Shown in pieces: positions 5,154 through 8,835 of a DNA stretch of 8,835 nucleotides. Source of the stretch: Spirochaetia bacterium (GTDB taxonomy: Bacteria; Spirochaetota; Spirochaetia; JABMQR01); NCBI GenBank assembly GCA_016784705.1, contig JADHUD010000089.1, positions 1 through 8,835 on the forward strand, given 5' to 3'. The notes below the pieces were generated by a model. It ran no database searches, was not told where the DNA came from, and worked only from the letters and a program-made list of their open reading frames with translations. A program made the position numbers and the translations under genes. Numbering within the stretch: position 1 is the stretch's first letter; every line of letters begins with the position of its first letter.

Positions 5154-6248
5154 TTAACGAATTGCAATTTCAGTTTCGCCATCAAAAAATACTACTTTCT
5201 TGAAATCTGGTACAAGATTCATTTTGCTTCCAACTTCAGGAACTATTGAAGGTTCAATCTTAGCAACTGCCTGATGATGTCCTGTTGCAACAATAACATG
5301 TGTTTCTGCACCCAACGGCTCTACAACGAGAACTTCAGTAGGAATTGATGTTTCAGGTATAGCTTTAGGTACATACGTAAGGTTTTCCGGGCGAATACCC
5401 AGAACAACATCTTTACCATCGTACTCTTTTAAGAGATCCTTGAAGTCATTGTCAACCTTCAGCTTGAAAGACTCTTCAGTTGCATAAATTGTGTCTCCCT
5501 CCGTAGTAATTTTAACGTTAAAGAAATTCATTGGTGGTGAACCAATAAAACCTGCAACAAATTTGTTGGCGGGTTTGTTGTACAGTTCAAGCGGGCTTCC
5601 AATCTGCTGAATAATTCCAAACTTCATTACAACGATTTTATCAGCCATGGTCATAGCTTCTACCTGGTCATGAGTTACGTAAATCATTGTTGCCTGAAGT
5701 CTGTTGTGAAGTGATGAAATTTCTGCTCTCATCTGTACTCTCAATTTAGCATCAAGATTGGAGAGAGGTTCGTCAAAGAGGAAAACTTTAGGTTTCCGGA
5801 CGATTGCTCTTCCTACTGCGACACGCTGTCTCTGTCCACCGGAGAGCGCTTTAGGTTTTCTGTCAAGCAGCTCTTCAATATCCAGAATTTTGGCTGCTTC
5901 ACGTACACGCTGATCAATCTCTTCTTTTGGAAATTTTCTGATTTTCAGACCGAAAGCCATGTTGTCGTAAACGCTCATATGCGGGTAAAGAGCGTAGTTC
6001 TGAAATACCATTGCAATATCTCTGTCTTTCGGCGGAACGTCATTAACGACTTTCTCATCGATGTACAGTTCACCGCTTGTGATATCTTCAAGTCCTGCCA
6101 CCATTCTTAATGTTGTGGACTTCCCGCATCCTGACGGACCTACGAGTACTACAAATTCACGATCCTGAATATCAATATTAATGCTGTCTACAGCCTTAAC
6201 ATTGCCGTCATACACCTTAGAAAGGTTTTTCAAATTTACTGTGGCCAT
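5154..6248 (-). CDS. ugpC: Sugar ABC transporter ATP-binding protein, UgpC/MalK/MsmX type
   Basis: A full-length 364-residue CUT1-family ATPase. Walker A is GPSGCGKST (38-46), the Q-loop FQNYALYPHM (82-91), the signature LSGGQRQRVAVGRA (135-148), Walker B VFLFDE (155-160), the D-loop SNLDAKLR (163-170) and the H-loop His193 in VTHDQVEAMT. Residues after about 235 form the TOBE/MOP domain (GSPPMNFF, VLGIRPENL). The protein drives ATP-dependent import of oligosaccharides or glycerol-3-phosphate from the cytoplasmic face of the membrane. No binding protein or permease gene adjoins it, so it may be a shared ATPase serving several importers, as MsmX does in Bacillus; the symbol denotes family resemblance only. 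An ideal AGGAGG lies 7 bases before the ATG. Flanked by its own promoter and terminator, it looks monocistronic. Confidence 0.93.
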   Translation of the reverse strand: MATVNLKNLSKVYDGNVKAVDSINIDIQDREFVVLVGPSGCGKSTTLRMVAGLEDITSGELYIDEKVVNDVPPKDRDIAMVFQNYALYPHMSVYDNMAFGLKIRKFPKEEIDQRVREAAKILDIEELLDRKPKALSGGQRQRVAVGRAIVRKPKVFLFDEPLSNLDAKLRVQMRAEISSLHNRLQATMIYVTHDQVEAMTMADKIVVMKFGIIQQIGSPLELYNKPANKFVAGFIGSPPMNFFNVKITTEGDTIYATEESFKLKVDNDFKDLLKEYDGKDVVLGIRPENLTYVPKAIPETSIPTEVLVVEPLGAETHVIVATGHHQAVAKIEPSIVPEVGSKMNLVPDFKKVVFFDGETEIAIR

Positions 6249-6279
6249 GTACTATCCTCCTAATTATCTTATGAATTTA

Positions 6280-6308
6280 ACGATACTATGAAAACAGCAA
6301 GGTGTCAA
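6280..6308 (-). promoter_or_regulatory. Promoter of the ABC ATPase gene
   Basis: On the minus strand a perfect TTGACA (6303-6308) is followed after 17 bp by TATCGT (6280-6285), a 4/6 -10 match. Transcription would begin near 6273, 25 bp upstream of the ATG at 6248. Confidence 0.6.
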
Positions 6309-6360
6309 TGCATTTCAAAACTCAACAATATGTTCCATCAGGAGTCTGTCGGATTTAGGA

Positions 6361-6394
6361 TTTTTCAGCCGGAAAATTCAGATTTTAATCTGAA
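6361..6394. repeat. Copy 2 of the 34-bp dispersed palindromic repeat
   Basis: It matches 410-443 at 31 of 34 positions in the same orientation. It contains TTCAGATT-TT-AATCTGAA (6377-6394), with 8-bp arms and a 2-base centre. It lies between the divergent ABC ATPase and radical SAM genes, about 53 bp before the latter's start. That position suits either an operator or an inserted REP-like element. Confidence 0.75.
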
Positions 6395-6405
6395 TGCTGT
6401 TAAGG

Positions 6406-6434
6406 CAGACAGACTCAAACCAGTATTGTATGAT
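6406..6434 (+). promoter_or_regulatory. Candidate promoter of the radical SAM operon
   Basis: CAGACA (6406-6411) and TATGAT (6429-6434) with 17 bp between them match the consensus at 4/6 and 5/6 positions. The predicted transcription start, near 6441, falls almost on the first codons of the radical SAM gene, so the mRNA may be leaderless. A short inverted repeat AGTAT/ATACT (6422-6426 with 6433-6437) overlaps the -10 box. Confidence 0.4.
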
Positions 6435-6446
6435 ACTATCGTGATA

Positions 6447-7472
6447 ATGAGCGCAAAAACTCCCTACCGCACCTACAAAACCTATTTGACCCGAAAGTAT
6501 GGAGCATCTGCCTATCGCATAGGGGTTGATGGAGGATTCTCCTGCCCAAACCGTACACCCGATGGACTCGGGGGATGTACCTATTGTGATGATACCGGAG
6601 CAATCGCTGTCTATCATAGACAGAAAGAGGCAGGAGAGGCACAAAAGTCCTATAGTAACGGTTCACCGGGGATTGGAGTAAAAAGCTATTATCAGTATAA
6701 GCCGCTCGTGAAACGGAAAGAGTACATAAAAATGCAGATAGAGCAGGCAAAAAAATTTCTCGAAACCCGGTACCGGGCGCAACTATTTTTACTCTATTTT
6801 CAGGCTTTCTCCAGTACGTTTGATGAAGTGTTTGTATTGAAGGAACTCTATGATTATGCGTTGAGCCTCATGGAATTTAAGGAATTAATCGTTTCAACCA
6901 GACCTGATTGTCTGGATATTGAAAAAATCCGTCTGCTGGCATCATATAGAGAAAAAGTTGGAGACGTTTGGGTGGAGCTGGGACTGCAGACAAGCGTTAA
7001 TGCCACGCTGGAAAGAATTAACCGGGGGCATACAGTCGAAAAGTTTGTGGAAATCTTTAGAATTCTGAGAAGTAACGGGATTAAAATTTCGGTTCATGTC
7101 ATTCTTGGTTTGCCGGGGGAGAGTTATGCTGAAATAGCAAGAACTGCCGATCTGATTACTGAATTGCATCCTGAGTCTGTAAAAATCCATAATCTGCATA
7201 TTCCTGATAATACACATATGCTCAAAGAATACCTGCATGGGGAACTGCTGGTTCCATCGACAGCAAGACATCTATCTTATACAACCTGTTTACTAGAGAG
7301 AATACCTGACGATATAATAATTCAACGGCTCACCTGTGATACACCCAGTCACCGGTTAGCAGCACCAAGAGTATTTCAAAAGAAGGGAGCCTTTATTTCG
7401 CAGTTGGGAAAAAAGATGAGTACTAATAATAACTATCAAGGAAGATACCTTGAGAAAAGTGTGGGCACATGA
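6447..7472 (+). CDS. Radical SAM protein of the TIGR01212 / YhcC family
   Basis: A 341-residue cytosolic iron-sulfur enzyme. The family opening YRTYKTYLTRKYG (7-19) leads into RIGVDGGFSCPNRTPDGLGG and the cluster cysteines Cys33, Cys44 and Cys47 (CX10CX2C, wider than the usual CX3CX2C but normal for this family). Further landmarks are YFQAFSSTF (117-125), TRPDC (151-155), ELGLQT (177-182), NRGHT (192-196) and HVILGLPGES (217-226). The reaction of the family is not established to my knowledge. Between CTYC and YFQAF it has roughly 30 residues more than E. coli YhcC, containing a low-complexity SNGSPGIG loop. The frame is open back to an ATG at 6288, but that would overlap the divergent promoter and encode the palindromic repeat, so I start at 6447. 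No ribosome binding site is visible there; GTG 6441 is an alternative. The stop overlaps the next start by 4 bp. Confidence 0.87.
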   Translation: MSAKTPYRTYKTYLTRKYGASAYRIGVDGGFSCPNRTPDGLGGCTYCDDTGAIAVYHRQKEAGEAQKSYSNGSPGIGVKSYYQYKPLVKRKEYIKMQIEQAKKFLETRYRAQLFLLYFQAFSSTFDEVFVLKELYDYALSLMEFKELIVSTRPDCLDIEKIRLLASYREKVGDVWVELGLQTSVNATLERINRGHTVEKFVEIFRILRSNGIKISVHVILGLPGESYAEIARTADLITELHPESVKIHNLHIPDNTHMLKEYLHGELLVPSTARHLSYTTCLLERIPDDIIIQRLTCDTPSHRLAAPRVFQKKGAFISQLGKKMSTNNNYQGRYLEKSVGT

Positions 7473-7876
7473 AGAAAAACAGAGTTTCTCTGGCAGAGAT
7501 AGTTGTCTGGATTGCAGCATCAATAACCATAATTGTACTCTCTCTGGTTTCAGGATCAAAAATACAGACTGCTGTAGCTATAAGCGATAAAATTCAGCAT
7601 CTTGCAGCCTATACCCTGCTGGGTTTTTTATCTTTTTCAGCAGTACGGATTCTGAATCTGCCCGGATCCCATAATATAGTGATCGCTGGATTATGGGCAT
7701 TCGGCTACTGTACCGCCATGGGGGGGCTGCTTGAAATACTTCAGCAGCTGACCGGAAGATTTCCTGATATTGTAGATTTTGCCGCAGATGCAGGCGGATC
7801 GTTTATCGGCATCAGCTTATCCTGGATCGTTTTACGGCTCTATCAATTGTTTATAAGAAAGCAGAAAGAGGATTGA
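7469..7876 (+). CDS. VanZ-like family membrane protein
   Basis: A 135-residue protein with four likely membrane helices (about 11-28, 43-60, 71-92, 107-127). It carries both VanZ-like hallmarks: DKIQHLAAYTLLGFL (40-54) and GLLEILQQLTGRFPDIVDFA (86-105), with conserved Asp, His, Glu, Gln, Arg and Asp residues. VanZ itself gives low-level teicoplanin resistance, but most chromosomal relatives have no known role, so resistance should not be assumed. The ATG overlaps the radical SAM stop as ATGA, and glycerol kinase starts 3 bp after its stop, so all three are almost certainly one transcription unit. Confidence 0.85.
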   Translation: MKKNRVSLAEIVVWIAASITIIVLSLVSGSKIQTAVAISDKIQHLAAYTLLGFLSFSAVRILNLPGSHNIVIAGLWAFGYCTAMGGLLEILQQLTGRFPDIVDFAADAGGSFIGISLSWIVLRLYQLFIRKQKED

Positions 7877-7879
7877 CAG

Positions 7880-8835
7880 ATGGAAAAGAGACAACAGTAC
7901 ATTGGGGCAATAGATCAGGGAACAACCAGTACCCGATTTATTCTGTTTAATGAAAAAGGTGAAATAATTGCATCTCATCAACTGGAACATAGGCAGATTT
8001 TTCCGCAGCCTGGATGGGTTGAACATAATCCTATGGAAATCTGGAATAATACGGTACTGGCAATCAGTGAAACTCTGAAGAAATCCGGAACCACTGCTGA
8101 CCAAATCTCCGGAATCGGCATTACCAACCAGCGGGAGACCGTGGTAGCTTGGGATCCAAAAACAGGAAAACCCTGCTGGAATGCGATTGTATGGCAGGAC
8201 CTGAGAGGTAAACCATTTGTTGATGAACTTATTGAAAAGCTGGGAGCAGATAGTTTGCGGGATAAAACAGGTCTGCCCCTCAGCCCCTATTTTGCAGGAT
8301 CAAAAATACGCTGGATGCTTGATAATGTGGAAGGATTGGCTTCCAAAGCCTCTGACGGGAGTGTTATATTCGGAACTATGGATACCTGGCTTCTCTGGAA
8401 TCTTACCGGTGGGAGTTCAGGAGGTGTCTTCATAACCGATTTCACCAATGCATCACGCTATCAACTGATGGATCTGGAAAATCTCTGCTGGGATAGAGAA
8501 CTGCTTGAATTATATAAAATTCCTGAAAAATCACTGCCCGAAATTAAACCCTCAATAGGGGTTGTCTACGGCTATATTGATACACATATCCTACCAGGAG
8601 GAAATGTCCCATTGTGCGGAATACTTGGAGATCAGCAATCCGCGCTCTTCGGTCAGGCCTGTTTCTCTGAGGGAATGGCGAAGAATACCTACGGAACCGG
8701 ATGCTTTCTGCTGGTGAATACCGGAGAAAAAATTTGTCAGTCAAAGCACGGTCTGCTGACCACCGCTGCATATCACAAAGCTGGAGAAAACCCTAAATAT
8801 GCACTTGAAGGATCAATAGCAGTTGCCGGGTCACT
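7880..8835 (+). CDS. glpK: Glycerol kinase, N-terminal 318 residues, cut by the window edge
   Basis: FGGY-family kinase that phosphorylates glycerol to sn-glycerol-3-phosphate with ATP in the cytoplasm. It follows E. coli GlpK closely throughout: IDQGTTSTRF (11-20), GWVEHNPMEIW (45-55), ITNQRETVVAWD (81-92), NAIVWQD (101-107), DTWLLWNLTGG (168-178), TDFTNASR (186-193), GDQQSALFGQACF (250-262) and KNTYGTGCFLLVNTGEK (268-284). Arg85, Glu86, Tyr137 and Asp251 align with the glycerol-binding residues Arg83, Glu84, Tyr135 and Asp245. The family is about 500 residues long, so roughly the last third is missing here. AAAGAGGA, inside the end of the VanZ-like gene, serves as ribosome binding site 7 bases before the ATG. 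No glpF or glpD is visible. The frame is intact to the edge. Confidence 0.95.
   Translation, partial: MEKRQQYIGAIDQGTTSTRFILFNEKGEIIASHQLEHRQIFPQPGWVEHNPMEIWNNTVLAISETLKKSGTTADQISGIGITNQRETVVAWDPKTGKPCWNAIVWQDLRGKPFVDELIEKLGADSLRDKTGLPLSPYFAGSKIRWMLDNVEGLASKASDGSVIFGTMDTWLLWNLTGGSSGGVFITDFTNASRYQLMDLENLCWDRELLELYKIPEKSLPEIKPSIGVVYGYIDTHILPGGNVPLCGILGDQQSALFGQACFSEGMAKNTYGTGCFLLVNTGEKICQSKHGLLTTAAYHKAGENPKYALEGSIAVAGS

Noticed and set aside
6288..6446. 53-residue N-terminal extension of the radical SAM protein
   Set aside because: It would start within the divergent ABC ATPase promoter without a ribosome binding site, and would encode the palindromic repeat; the family begins near residue 54 of the long form.
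7469..7876. Glycopeptide resistance determinant
   Set aside because: Only a VanZ-like domain is present, without vanHAX or a VanRS system; chromosomal VanZ-like proteins are common and mostly not resistance genes.
1..8835. CRISPR array, insertion sequence, prophage or defence system
   Set aside because: I saw no regularly spaced repeats, transposase, integrase, phage or nuclease genes; the genes look like housekeeping and nutrient-use functions.

Overview
The window is an ordinary bacterial chromosomal segment, fairly AT-rich, densely packed and using standard signals (AGGAGG-type ribosome binding sites, TTGACA/TATAAT-like promoters, hairpin plus T-run terminators). The partial NFACT protein at the left edge begins MSLNWKEID, an N-terminus I associate with spirochaete homologues. 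The two unassigned small membrane genes and the gene mix (orphan UgpC/MsmX-type ATPase, GlpK, NCS2 permease) would fit a free-living or host-associated spirochaete, but that assignment is tentative and no rRNA or diagnostic marker is present.

Layout. (1) 1-1034, minus strand: a macro-domain ADP-ribose hydrolase gene followed by the 5' part of an NFACT/RqcH gene. (2) 1035-1448: an AT-rich divergent control region with a promoter each way. (3) 1449-4105, plus strand: a nitrilase-superfamily N-carbamoyl amidase (best guess beta-ureidopropionase) and an NCS2 uracil/xanthine-type permease, separated by a 269-bp region with an inverted repeat, an extended -10 promoter and three perfect hairpins; a strong terminator follows. 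(4) 4230-5064, plus strand: two unassigned genes, a two-helix membrane protein and a membrane-anchored PH-like protein, one base apart. A bidirectional terminator separates them from (5) 5154-6248, minus strand: an orphan sugar-ABC-transporter ATPase. (6) 6447-8835, plus strand: a tightly coupled operon of a TIGR01212/YhcC-type radical SAM protein, a VanZ-like membrane protein and glycerol kinase (cut by the window edge).

Functional threads: uptake and degradation of pyrimidines (permease plus N-carbamoyl-beta-alanine hydrolysis); carbohydrate and glycerol use (UgpC-like ATPase, GlpK); translation quality control (NFACT) beside ADP-ribose removal (macro domain).

The most unusual non-coding signal is a 34-bp dispersed repeat (31/34 identical between 410-443 and 6361-6394) ending in a near-perfect palindrome. 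A sister palindrome of the same design lies beside the first copy with paired base changes in its arms. The first copy forms the 3' end of the macro-domain gene and supplies its last residues. I found no CRISPR array, insertion sequence, tRNA, rRNA or defence island, and nothing I would call a wholly new system.
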